A stretch of 64,000 nt of DNA from Neodiprion pinetum (taxonomy: Eukaryota > Arthropoda > Insecta > Hymenoptera > Diprionidae), in NCBI RefSeq assembly GCF_021155775.2, contig NC_060235.2, forward strand, positions 26,452,607-26,516,606, read 5' to 3'. Below the pieces are notes generated by a model. That model saw nothing but the letters and a program-made list of their open reading frames with translations, did no database searches and was not told the DNA's origin. Made by a program: the position numbers and the translations under genes. This document shows positions 38,001-48,372 of this stretch, one piece after another (the stretch's first letter is position 1; each line of letters begins with the position of its first letter).

Positions 38001-38682
38001 AACAGCATTTTGCAGAACTGTTGAAGATATCTTCATCGAGTATTCTCAATGCTATTTTCACTGATACGATTAACGGGTTTGGATATAAAATTGCAGGCTT
38101 TTTCTAGACATGAAATTTCTTACCATATACTGTGAGTCATATACCACGATTTTATTACAAAGATTGAATGCAATACCACACTTGTTTCAAGAAATTCTTT
38201 TTTCCTACGCTACATATCCACACTTGTTTTGTAAAAATGAGCACTGCCAAGGAACAGAGAAATACCTATTGCATATTATATTCCATTATAATGATTGCAA
38301 ACGATTTTTGTGCCATAAATTACAAGAAATTTGCTCCACTCACGATTAAACGGTTAGTAATATTTTAACTTCATTTATGTTTCGAAGTAAACGTGAGTCG
38401 GAAGATAAGATGCATTTTCGCCTATCCCTTGGCAGAAGAGAATTTAGAAAATAATGTAAAATAAGATTAAAACTGAAAATGATATGGAGTTATGCACCCT
38501 CTGGATTAATCGTTTCGGCGGCTTTAGAATTCTTTGGCGGCAATAAAGTCGTCCCCTACTTTCGAAGATTGAAACGAACAGGCTTTTGAGCCTCTCTATT
38601 GACACGAGGAGGGTGCGAAGCAGAATTCTACACCCTGCAGTAGCTTGTGGTTGTATTGAAATGAAATTGGCAGCTCCATAAA
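35048..38682 (-). repeat. Palindrome outer right arm
   Basis: Reverse complement of 27322-30956 with a constant mirror sum. It ends CAGCTCCATAAA at 38682 and is followed directly by sequence matching the inner flank of the 115-bp array (33181 onward). Confidence 0.88.
36729..37520 (-). repeat. 342-bp tandem repeat, about 2.3 copies (right arm)
   Basis: Mirror of 28484-29275, with the same unit boundaries and open-frame translations. Confidence 0.85.
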
Positions 38683-39368
38683 GATTATGAGAAGATTGTA
38701 AAGTTATAGAAATTTTATTAGCACACTGACAGCTACCGAATTTGGGGTTGCGCGAAGAAGGAATTGAAATAATTTATTGTAAACATGAACCAGGAACCAC
38801 GGAGCGCTTATCCTGGAAGTCGAGTTTCACCGCGTAGCGGACCCGAAGCGCAGGATCCGGGAGGTTGAGAACCCGGTACTCGAAATTTGCGGAGCGCGCC
38901 TCTCATCCGTCCGCTCTACTGCGCGGTTGTTTCCAGACTGAGGAATTCGGCTAGCTGATTTTGAATTGGTGCCGTCACTTTCTGAACGTCCGACATCCAA
39001 ACTATGGTTTCGAACTTTGATACTATGTATGATGATGTATGATGTACGATGTATGATGTACGATGTATGAGGTATGATGATATGATATGATGTATAATGA
39101 TTTTAGCTTTCACATTTCATACAAGAAATACACACTTTATCTCTCCTGCCGATTCCAGACTCAGAAAAAGCACCTGCTGAAAAATGTCGAAAGCACCGGT
39201 TTTCGTTTTTCGGCTGTGACTTATGATGCGTTGATCGCAGCGTATTGGGACTGCGCCCAATCGATTTCTCTCGCAAAATTACGTCGGCTTAGTATATGTA
39301 ACAATTTATTCCAGCACTTTTCAAAATTGCGAAAATTTTCGCCAAAAATGCAAAGGGGTTAGCCTTAT
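38683..39368. repeat. Chimeric third copy of palindrome material
   Basis: 38683-39163 follows right-arm order: the array flank (GATTATGAGAAGA), one 115-bp unit, then the outer-arm start up to TTCCAGACTC. It carries substitutions relative to both arms. 39165-39368 then jumps to the 342-bp module in the opposite, left-arm orientation (AAAAGCACCTGCTGAAAAATG to GGGGTTAGCCTTA). About 1.8 kb of intervening arm sequence is absent. Confidence 0.88.
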
Positions 39369-39916
39369 TTCGTCTTTATTTTCAGAGCCGATGTTTCTTT
39401 TTGTCTCAACAAAAGAAAAAACTGATATAGACGGACATAGAGATAGTCAACGCATCCTCGAAGGACATAAATAAAGGTCATAAGATATAACGGTACGGCA
39501 TGAATAATCAACAAATCAAATGTACCAAACCACGTCATTGAAATAGTGAAACGGTTTATAGTTTGGAATGGGAAATGTGAGAGATATATGTATAAATTCT
39601 GTGATTGGTTAGTTAAAGTTGTACGGTATTTTCGGAGGTTAACTAATGTAGGGAGCCTGAAGACGAGGCTACTAGACGGCGGAACATGCATAAGGTGTAC
39701 TGTTCATATTTTTATCGCAACCGCAGATCTGCGGAGGCCATCGCAATTTACTTGAGATTATTATTACATCCTAAGACAATTATCCCTCCTTTGTGCCGCA
39801 GCTCGTTCTTCGCCTTGTTCCGTTGTTCACCTTCAAATGATTCTTATAGTCTAGATCTGGAATCCACAATTCCAGTCGGTTTTAGTACGTCCCTTGACTC
39901 TGCGAAGCTAGGCAGC
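39369..39916 (+). other. Presumed promoter and 5' UTR region of gene C
   Basis: Non-repeat sequence between the last palindrome fragment and the start codon of gene C. ATATATGTATAAATT near 39585 is a possible TATA element. The reading frame of gene C is open upstream to 39686, but the signal peptide begins at 39917. Confidence 0.4.
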
Positions 39917-40297
39917 ATGGCTCCCAGTTCGCGGATCGTTTCCCTGCTAATTACCTGCAGCCTTACCGTTTTCGTAACTTATCCGGCCCGCGGGGCTGAA
40001 ATATCGTCGAAAATTGACCTCGACGAGGAGCTGACCACACCGCCGTCCACCTTAAGCACCTCCGTGCTGAAGGCGTACGTCGACATCAATCAGGGCGGAG
40101 GACTCGGCCCTAAACCCCAACGAATCTCTTCGAAACAGCCGCCACGTGGATTCAGACAACCCGCAGGGAGGCCGGCCAATAACCATGAGGACGATGACGA
40201 CGAGAACGAGTTCGTCAGCATCGATGATCTGTTCGAGGGAAACAGGCAGCAGATTCATCAGAACCCTTTGACCGGTTCACCTGCCGCCAACCGTCAG
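39917..40297 (+). CDS. Gene C exon 1: signal peptide and acidic/Pro-rich part
   Basis: It encodes 127 codons ending ...NRQ before gtaaga. The signal peptide is residues 1 to about 25, followed by the acidic run. Phase 0. Confidence 0.78.
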
Positions 40298-42979
40298 GTA
40301 AGAGGACTGAAGAGACTCGCTGATTGGGCGGAATCGGCTATGAATACGTTTGAATTAGCTATTACTACTCCATGGGATTATCTAATTCAATGTTTTAGCA
40401 GTTCTGGGTTAGTTGCCATCCATGAATTCATTGGGATATCTATTCAGTAATCAAAATTGTCGGCATTGTTTTTCGCCGCTCGACTGGATTTTGAAGAGGT
40501 TTAGCTCCCACAAGTTTAGCTTTCACAGAGTTATGCAATTGTTCCCCGTGCGATTTATAGTTAGTCGAATAAGGAAAAATAAAATCAAGAAACTTAAACT
40601 TAATGTTTATTCGTCGTAATAAAATCTATTTAACTTTCCAATGACAGTTCAAAGATAAGCCGAAAGATAAGCTGTCTACCTCAAGCCTAACAGGTTTCCA
40701 TGCCAATTTTAATAATCGATTCATTTAACATGGAAAAATTTTAGTTCTATTCGTAAAATATTCAATGTTTTTCAAATTCATGCATAACTCCTTGGAGACG
40801 ATTCTTCAAGTTTTCCGAAACCTCTGTAACAAAATATCGTTATCATCACTAGAACACACTAGGGAATTGTGTTTAAATTATTTAGAGCCGATTTGGGGGA
40901 TTAATGTTAAAAAATTCGTCCGAGCCCTAAATAAAGACCACCCTATTATATATGTATACATTAAATGTGTTTTCATGTAACTTTTCTTAACATTGTTGAA
41001 TTTCCTGATGAATTTACATTGAAATGAAAATAAGAATTGATGGTATTGATGAACAAAAATGGAAAATGAAAAAGGGCATACCTACGTTGTTATACTTGTA
41101 TCGCTAACTTCAAGAACTGTTAGACTAGAGAAATACATCTCGTGACTAAGGTTGACCAATTTCGTGCAGGGATTTTACGGAACTGAGTCTGGAGTTAGGC
41201 CAACGATTATAAACAACATTCACGTAACAATAAACGCCAACGACTCCGGGCCCGGAGTGAACGGCTGCAAAAATGGCGTCTGTGACGTCAGGGTATCCTC
41301 GAAACCCGACGCCGAGGGAAACGTGATAACAAATGTTCACCTGAGCGTCGTCACCAAGTTGAATAAGACGCCGGTGCAGGTTACCGATGTTCCTGTGATT
41401 GAAGGAACGGCGGGATTACCAAGTCCCGATTTCGATCAGCTCCCGGCTTTTCACTTTGTCGATCAAAATGTTCGGCACACTGGCTCCTTCTTCGACAACA
41501 ACATTCCTCAGGTAATGATACCTAATTTCGCAACAATGTATCTGCTTTCTGGAATGAGATTACTTCGTGCTAATGTGTATTAAAAATTCGGTTTTCGAAT
41601 GATTTATACACCTCTACTTCAGAGAAACGAATTGATTCAACGTCAATCCATTGAATAATTACACGTGACAATTTCATATTTATTCATCAGAAGTATAATA
41701 TTTTTTTTCGAGTAAAAGACAAACATTATGATTCACAAAATAAAAATATTTTAATCTAATTTCTTTCGTGAAATTTCGATGTGCGAATAAGATGTTAAAA
41801 TTACGAAACATTATTTTTCCTGTTCTCTTCAACTTTTGACGTTAATTAACAATTTCTTCTGGTCAGTTTGTTGTTAGCTCAATATTCAACTCAGTTTTGT
41901 TTGTTTATCAGCGTTCTCACCGATGATACATTGGTTGCCGTTCATTTTTTCTTTATAAATTTTAATTCATTTGTCGATGAACTGTTTGAAAAAAATTCCG
42001 CTATCACGGATCACGTTGATGAATCTTTATATTTATATGACTGTAGATTCCTTTACTGAAAATAATTAGAGATTTGAGGAATCGAAAGCTGAGACAAACG
42101 ATGAACTTTACATCTAATTTAATTCGATCATCGAGTAATTTGTATGAAAAACGTTTATTTGTTAATTCGCATGACAGACCATTAGCAAATTGATAATAAT
42201 CAATAAATTGAAGTGAGTTTCGCCCAGAAAACTCGTAACGTCGGCTAATTCCTATATACATTTTCTACTATATACCATATACTATCTATTATGTGTCTCT
42301 ACCATATTTGTCAAGTTAGTTTACACTGCTGTCATTGCGCGTCAAAAGTCAAGGCTAGTTTCAAACCGCTGAAAAAATAAATCGAATGACTGATCGCACC
42401 AATTAATTACAGGTGCAGATCAGAATAATTTATTAAGCATCTCAGCTTCGAACGCGTGAGACGGAAGGCCCTTTTACATCTCAAGCATAAATATTCAGTT
42501 TCACTACGAATTATCAAAGTGCTGATGTAGCGCTTGAACGACAATTACTGTTTTTGAACAATCCTACAACGTTCTGAAATAACGACTTATTATTATGCGG
42601 TGTAACGTTAATAGCACACCTGCCTGTGTAATTTAAATTCATTTCCATATACGTTAATTTTAATTAAATTCAATTCAGATAATCACGTGAAACTGTGCCA
42701 GCTGTACAATACAGAATAACGGATTGCTGAACTTTTTCTCACTTATAGATTCCAATTCACAGACAGGACGTTGACTCCTGGTATCACCAGCCGCAACCCC
42801 TTTTTCAGAGAGCTAGACCCGTTTGGTATTACGGGAGAAATTTGGACCGAGGTTTCAAAGAGTCTCGCGGATCTTGGCAAGGCCCTCGTGGGTGGACGGA
42901 GACCGGAAATTGGGGAATTATTGACGATAAAATCGAACCACCCCTCAGCAAAACGAAACTCAGCAACGAACGAGATTGA
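39917..42979 (+). CDS. Gene C: unrecognised secreted protein, 3 exons, 317 aa
   Basis: The exons are 39917-40297, 41170-41511 and 42749-42979. All junctions are phase 0 with GT-AG ends. The protein starts with a typical signal peptide (MAPSSRIVSLLITCSLTVFV, cleavage about residue 25). A Pro/Arg stretch and an acidic run (HEDDDDENEF, about residues 92-101) follow. Exon 2 carries a beta-rich stretch with two close cysteines (GCKNGVCDVRV). The tail is rich in Trp, Tyr, Arg and Gly (SWYHQPQP, VWYYGRNLDRGF). I start at 39917 because the upstream in-frame Met would bury the signal peptide. I do not recognise the family. A possible AATAAA lies at 43121. Gene A converges on it from the other strand. 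It may be a gland or cuticle product (inference). Confidence 0.75.
40298..41169 (+). other. Gene C intron 1
   Basis: It runs from gtaaga to cgtgcag. AT-rich, with no internal feature seen. Confidence 0.7.
41170..41511 (+). CDS. Gene C exon 2: two-cysteine domain
   Basis: It encodes 114 codons from GFYGTESG to DNNIPQ and contains alternating hydrophobic residues (NIHVTINA, NVHLSVV), suggesting beta strands. The base composition is distinctly richer in G+C than its flanks. Phase 0 at both ends. Confidence 0.8.
41512..42748 (+). other. Gene C intron 2
   Basis: It runs from gtaatg to cttatag. The part after about 42110 is also present, diverged, near 51130-51742 (segmental duplication). Confidence 0.7.
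42749..42979 (+). CDS. Gene C exon 3: Trp/Tyr-rich tail
   Basis: In phase it encodes 76 residues from IPIHRQDVDSWY to KLSNERD and TGA. A second frame is open across most of the same exon (42771-42998), but the splice phase and the preserved start in the relic copy at 51743 (IPIFRHDVDFWY) favour this one. Confidence 0.7.
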   Translation: MPIHRQDVDSWYHQPQPLFQRARPVWYYGRNLDRGFKESRGSWQGPRGWTETGNWGIIDDKIEPPLSKTKLSNERD

Positions 42980-44401
42980 CGGAGACTTTCCCAAGTGATC
43001 AGAAGTGTCTATTTTACGCATTTCATTAAACGACTTACTCATTCTTCATTTTATTCATTCTTGACGTAGGTGTAATACCTGCATGGTAGTAATAACGGTA
43101 ATCAATAAGACATGATATTAAATAAAAACCTGATTGACTTACCAAATCTTCAAACCGAACCATATTCCACTCCCGGTCCTGCGTACCTGACTTATTGTTA
43201 TTCTTTGGCTGATGAATTTGGAAGTGAGATTTCATATTCACGGAATTCAAATCATTGATGACGCAAAATTTTCGTCTGGTTTTGGATTAGTTATGGAAGA
43301 GCTGGGACACAAATAATGTATTCGATTCTATAATATGCAGAATATTAAAGCGATTATTTCGTGTTTGTGTTATTGATCTGAGTGGTCAGCAGTGGCACTG
43401 TTTGACACTTCCGATGCTTCATTTTCCGCAGTTCTTATTCCGAATCAAATGGTAACTCGATAATCGATCATATTTCCTCAAATGCACGAATTCGGTGAGT
43501 GATATCCAACTGAACCCAATCTTTATTCAAAATAAAACGATCCGAGATCGACCAATGAACTTGTTCTAATTTTAAGTGATTCTCATACACGTTCTTCGTC
43601 CGATGCCATCACGACGCCTGGCCGAGCATATTGGCGTACGTGAAATTGCATTGGGCAATAGCAAATCACTAGCTACCACTCTGACGCATCTTATACTGCG
43701 TGCATTATGTATACCAAATAACGAATTCACAAATCGCTCACATGTATAGTGATGAAGAACAGTAATGAAATGGATGAACGCATATTCTGTGAAAACAGCT
43801 GGAACATGAAGTGATAGGAACAAAATCGACGGAAGAAACTTCCGATTTTATGTTTCAGGCAAAGACACTTGTTAATCAGACTTATAAATGATTGTATTAC
43901 ATGGGAAAGTATAAAAATTCTCGTTAGAATAAGAAAACTCATAACAATATGTTCATCGTACAGAATTCTTCATATGAAAGTCGCGGCACTCGGCACAAGA
44001 AGACAATCATGAATTTACGATTTCGACGTTTCCATCTTCGAACATTGGATGCTAATTTCCATATTTCTTAATAATAAATTGAATAATATGCATACGCACA
44101 ACAGATTACGACCTAATTCTACATGCTGAGGTACATAAATCTGATCTGTTTCATCGTTAGAATTTCACGCTGCTCAATTTTGCTTACAATGTAGGATTAA
44201 TGCATTATAAAGAACCATATTAAATGGTTCATCGGTGCGGAAACATTGGACGGAAATTCGAACAATTTAACAGTAAACAAGATTTCAGGACGTTAGTGAG
44301 AACGGAATTATTGATCGTGCGAAACGCGCAGATGACTTCAATGAATAATACTAGGATAAACTGACGTAATATTGACATCGACGTATCCGCATTCGGTCAA
44401 A
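42980..44401. other. Intergenic between convergent genes C and A
   Basis: No exon. The spacing from gene C exon 3 to the gene A stop (1653 bp) is nearly the same as from the exon 3 relic to the gene B stop (1663 bp), so this stretch belongs to the duplicated segment. Confidence 0.65.
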
Positions 44402-44593
44402 TTATTCTTCGACCCTCTCGATAGTCACCTTTCCGTTATCATTTATTTCTTTGACATTTATTTTACGACTGTAGGGCTTGCCATCGGGACCAATTCCCGA
44501 TATCGATTTGGAATTGGAGAAGGTTGAGTAACTGTTGCTGTTTTTTGACCCGGAGGCTGTTTGAGAGAATTTGGATTTGGCGCCGGGTGAATC
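44402..44593 (-). CDS. Gene A exon 5: C-terminal GPDGK module
   Basis: Acceptor GTTAG|GAT. It encodes 63 residues starting DSPGAK and ending TIERVEE, stop 44404-44402. It is the best-conserved part between A and B (GPDGKxYS, NDNGKVT, EE at the end). Confidence 0.82.
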   Translation of the reverse strand, partial: DSPGAKSKFSQTASGSKNSNSYSTFSNSKSISGIGPDGKPYSRKINVKEINDNGKVTIERVEE

Positions 44594-47500
44594 CTAACGA
44601 AAAATAGAAAACTTTCTTAATTACATAATTTCGCTTCACACATAGCGTCGACCAACAAGTCTTCCTCTCCCGTTCAGAAAAGTGAAGAAAGTGACTTCCC
44701 GATCAAGCTGTTTCGATTAGCATCTTATACCGTTCAAAAGCTCACCGAATTGATTCCTGGACTTTCACTGGTGCTATCCTGGACAGTATTACCAGCAGAA
44801 CTTAGGTGATTGAAATTGGATCCATAGACATTGGGGAAAACGTTGTTAATTCCAGATCCAAAATTGTTTGGAAAGTTGACATAAGCCGGAACTCCATATC
44901 GCATGCGATTATTCTGATTGAAGGACCTATTGATACAAAACAATACTGTTTTAGATACTGGTAGAACTTTCATCTGGGGGTGTACTTTTGTTTAATGTCA
45001 CGTTAAGTTAATAAATTCCGAGTGTCATCAGAATATCGTCACTTCCTATGGATTCTTTAATACTCGGCTTGGGTATACCCAAGCATAAAAGTAGGAATCC
45101 CCCCCTCCCCCATCAATGCCTTTCCGTGGGTCCAAGAATGAAGTAAGAGTGCATCTGCACAGTTTCGTTCCTTGATATGTTTCAACAAATTCCGTCCGTG
45201 GAAAGTGTTAGTTGATTGGGACTTCCCAACTCTACTGGTTTATACCTAGTTGCTAGTTCATTTACCGTTTCAAATGAGAGTATGAAAGAGACATAATGCC
45301 GATGAAACCACAGCCAAGAATAATAAATATATCAAAGTGGAAGGCTATTACAGAGAATGATTGGATTCAATATCATCTTTGTGAGGTTTGACCCCTTTTA
45401 CATGTTTTCTAATTTGATTCGGTTAGTTATATTATATGAGAAGTTATTGTTGAAGTTTGGCGAATCTTCGAAATTCGAAACTCGTCTTATCACGTTCGAA
45501 AAGTTGTGGCAGGCAGCTAAGTATGCTGATTCATAAAACACCGAAGAAAAATAAACACGAAGTGAAAGTTTAAACAACGCAATGCGTGCTATTGAATAAG
45601 AAGGTCAAGCCGGTAAGTCATCGTCACTTCTGAGTATGATTACCCGAAATCGCAGTATCTTTCTACTACGTAGAATAAATCATGGTTAAAACGCATAGTC
45701 GTGCACGTAATCAAAGCACTAGTAGATCCGCATGAGACAATGAAAACACAAAGTAAGCTGTTTTGTCGTTACATCAATATGTGACCATATTCGTGACTAA
45801 AAATAAGAGTGACGATATGCCTGGTTTGTTTCTACAGGTGCTGAAATTAAGGCGCAGGTTGAGTAACGCCAACTTATTTGCAGAAGAATTTGTGTCTAAT
45901 GTAGTAGAGGTACTCACAAAATGATACCGAAGGAACAGGAAATACGAATATGAACCGTAATCCAAAAAAATGTTCATCGCTAGTTAGATACAGATCTTCT
46001 TGCAATAAACGCGTATTAGGTTTATTTGTAGGAAAAGTAAAATTTGTTTCATATTACGGTTGAAAGGGGCCCTTGGATCGAGCGCCGAATGCCTCCTGCT
46101 GCTCTTTGAGAGGATTGTCATTCTGCCGGAAAAAATCTCAAAAGTTAAAGCCGTCCGATGGAAAATCAGTGATTTCGTACCGATTGACTTAATAAAGAAA
46201 AGCAGGAATGTCCACCTGAAAATCCTCCGTTGACGCGGTACCGAAGATCGATTTTCCAGTGGAATCGATGTAGGAGTAGCTAACCACTCCAGGATTTTCA
46301 GAGTCAGTGTGTACTTTGTAAGACCAGGAGGATCCCGGGTTTCTAGAGGACGATGCACTGCTTGACGAACTATATGTTGACTTGCTGTCCCTGGTTAAAC
46401 TCATCCCTGAGCTGCTGTATTCTTCCTGCGAGGATACTATGAATATTGAAAAAAAAAATTGAAGAAAATTTACAAAATTCATTGCAGTATTGAATGTATA
46501 ATATTTGTCGAAGATACTACAATCGAGTAAAAAACATGGATTAGAAGGCTGTCGACAGTAGTAGGAATAACAGAGAAGCAGACTGATTCAACTTATCGTT
46601 AGTCAAAGTGTTACTTTTTTCTTATCTTTCAGTGCGATAAATTCAACCAGCGGGACATTCAGTTAGATTTCACTCCTTATGAAAATTTGGGATTTTGTTA
46701 TACACAATTATGATATTTCTGCATCCTTTTCGCAATTAGATTTTAGATTAAATTTGTAATTTTGTTGTACCACGTAAGAGTACCTTCCCTGATTTATAAA
46801 AAAAAAAAAAAAAATCAGACTTCCGTTCTAGATTTTCTAGCTGGCAAAGGTTGAAAATTGTTCAAATCCAACAATTTTCAATTATTGTGGGGTTGAAAAG
46901 TTGCATCAGCGAAAACTACGCGAGCATTCGATTGGAACTTAGTTCATCTTTCTGGAATAAGGAATTTGAAATTTTTCAAATCATCTTTCGGTCGCCAAAT
47001 ATTAATTTGAAAGACTAAAATCGATAGTTCGACAACTTGAACAATTGTTACTTTTTTATTTTACGAACTTCTTTAAAGGAAGATAAAAATTTCAACGGCT
47101 TATTCAAGACAATACCTTAAATGGTTTGAAAGTTATACGTCGTTTGGAGAGGGAAAACGTGTTCCATATTTTCAATCGGCTTTTCGACTGGCAAGTGGAT
47201 TCAATTTCGAATCATAAAAATTATGATTTTTACTCTCTAACAAATCTATTACTACTAAACCATTGCAGATATCATCTCGAATAACCGCTAAAATACCATT
47301 ATTAGGCAGTTGTTTAGTCTGTTTGACTTGTAACCATCATCGTAACTAAAACAATTATTCGGTCTCTCCTTGTTTCACATTTGAATTAAATTATGTATGT
47401 GGTACTTAATAACGCATGAACGATTAAAACTTTACTTCCAATTTTTTTACAACTTGACAAATCAACGATACAGCATTTTAAAAAGGTATGCAATCGCATG

Positions 47501-48199
47501 CCATTACAAAAAATTCGGCAAATCATGTCTTTCAGCCGACCATAGAATGGTTGTAGATTATGAACATAAAAATCATAAATGCCCATGCTGGTGCATCAAA
47601 TCTACTGCAACGTCGGACCATGGAAGATAACATTCAAAATCACGACTGTGTCATTGTTCAGATAAAAACTGCAACAAGGAGAAAAAAAAACGGAGATAGA
47701 TTTGCGTATTCAACACATTACTAACTTATTCCAACGAAACCTAATCAATTAGTGCGTGGTTATCGGGATTCAATGAAGCTGACACATCTAATTTTTCGCT
47801 ATTTCATACTTCCAAATTCCATTAGTTTCTTCGTTATCCAAAGATCAGTAAAAATCATGCAAATTGAGCCGCTAATAGTCGCGAAGTATGTCGCAACAAG
47901 ATGCTGGAGAAGGTTTTATCATATCATGTGGAAGTATCGACGGAAATGGAAGATGACGTTATCAGAGACAGAAGATGCTCCGTGATCCCTTATTTTACCA
48001 ATTTGTTGTTTCTTACAAATTTGCTGAGACTCGAGAGACATCGGCATCGTTATAAGCGTACATGGCACGTGTTAAACAAAGTAGGAGCAATTCAAAATGG
48101 TATTAAAAAATTAGACGCACCTTTTGCTCCGGCGGACTGCAAAAGGATATTTACCATCACTAGAAGGCAACAAAGCGCGCAAGTCCACTTGACGCTCAT
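44402..48199 (-). CDS. Gene A: serine-rich secreted protein, 5 exons, 245 aa
   Basis: The exons on the minus strand are 48199-48121, 46436-46216, 46122-46058, 44926-44746 and 44593-44402. The phases are consistent (1, 0, 2, 0). The signal peptide is MSVKWTCALCCLLVMVNILL. The mature part has a Ser-rich block (residues 31-57), a module reading D-S-E-N-P-G-V-V-S-Y-S-Y-I-D-S-T-G-K (71-88), an Asn/Phe-rich part, and a C-terminal G-P-D-G-K-P-Y module (217-223) with NDNGKVTIE. Gene B is its paralogue, with the same start, order and phases. A TATA box lies 166 bp upstream of the ATG. The 93-bp intron at 46123-46215 is coding in gene B and has a weak donor; if it is not spliced, a stop truncates the protein after about residue 108. 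Function is unknown; secretory gland product is inference. Confidence 0.72.
44746..44926 (-). CDS. Gene A exon 4: Asn/Phe/Gly-rich
   Basis: Phase 2 acceptor ATAG|G, donor TCG|gtgagc. It encodes SFNQNNRMRYGVPAYVNFPN and on to SPGINS, aligning with gene B exon 4 (FYGMNNFGGYGGVPNFFSNN). Confidence 0.78.
44927..46057 (-). other. Gene A intron 3, 1.1 kb
   Basis: No exon seen. The part near 45530-45590 matches gene B intron 3 near 54580-54620 (GAAAAATAAACAC); the middle does not. Confidence 0.6.
46058..46122 (-). CDS. Gene A exon 3: short Gln/Lys-rich exon
   Basis: It follows a strong acceptor (TTTTTTCCGGCAG) and encodes NDNPLKEQQEAFGARSKGPFQ, ending CAACC|gtaata in phase 2. That is the same phase as the corresponding gene B donor. 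Confidence 0.62.
46216..46436 (-). CDS. Gene A exon 2: Ser-rich block and DSTGK module
   Basis: Acceptor CATAG|TATCC in phase 1 gives VSSQEEYSSSG and on to STEDFQ. A nearby AG (CTCGCAG) would shift the frame, so I reject it. It ends CAG|gtggac, a weak donor. Confidence 0.68.
46437..48120 (-). other. Gene A intron 1, 1.7 kb
   Basis: No exon equivalent to gene B exon 2 (with RKKR) was found here. Short stretches near 47580-47640 and 47880-47970 resemble gene B intron 1 near 58380-58440 and 59090-59200, confirming shared ancestry. Confidence 0.6.
48121..48199 (-). CDS. Gene A exon 1: signal peptide
   Basis: ATG at 48199-48197. It encodes 26 codons plus one base and ends AAAAG|gtgcgt. The start aligns with gene B (MSVKW against MGVKW), and both lie 166 bp from the same TATA 8-mer. 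Confidence 0.8.
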
Positions 48200-48364
48200 T
48201 TTAGCCAGAAAACTTGTTGTGTTAAAAAGGATAGAAAAACTTTGATGGTTTTCTTCGTTAACTTGTACAGTATGACTACACCTTGTTGATATTGCGAACT
48301 GGTATGCTCTTATCACACTCTAAACGTTGATGGTAATAACTGGGGGAAGCAGCCACTCATCAGG

Positions 48365-48372
48365 TTATATAG
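48365..48372 (-). promoter_or_regulatory. TATA box of gene A
   Basis: CTATATAA on the minus strand, 166 bp upstream of the ATG. The same 8-mer sits at exactly the same distance from the gene B start, within a diverged but alignable upstream region. Confidence 0.75.

Larger units (their letters stand above)
27322..38682. mobile_element. Giant foldback-like palindrome, 11.4 kb
   Basis: The left arm (27322 to about 32395) reappears as its reverse complement in the right arm (about 32435-38682). Mirror coordinates sum to 66004 at every point checked in the outer 3.64 kb of each arm, so there is no net indel. Open frames of 66 to 99 codons give the same translation on both sides. Nested inside are a 342-bp tandem repeat, minisatellite joints, a 115-bp tandem array with unequal copy number, AT-rich modules and a G-rich/C-rich core around a spacer of about 50 bp. 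In the inner arms the mirror sum drops to 64860, because the right array has ten more units. I see no transposase. Foldback elements have long inverted repeats with internal tandem repeats, so that class is the nearest known type, but no target-site duplication was found. Confidence 0.85.

Noticed and set aside
45984..46358. 124-codon minus-strand frame overlapping gene A exons 2 and 3
   Set aside because: It is the wrong frame relative to gene B homology and splice phases; it is a shadow of the real exon.
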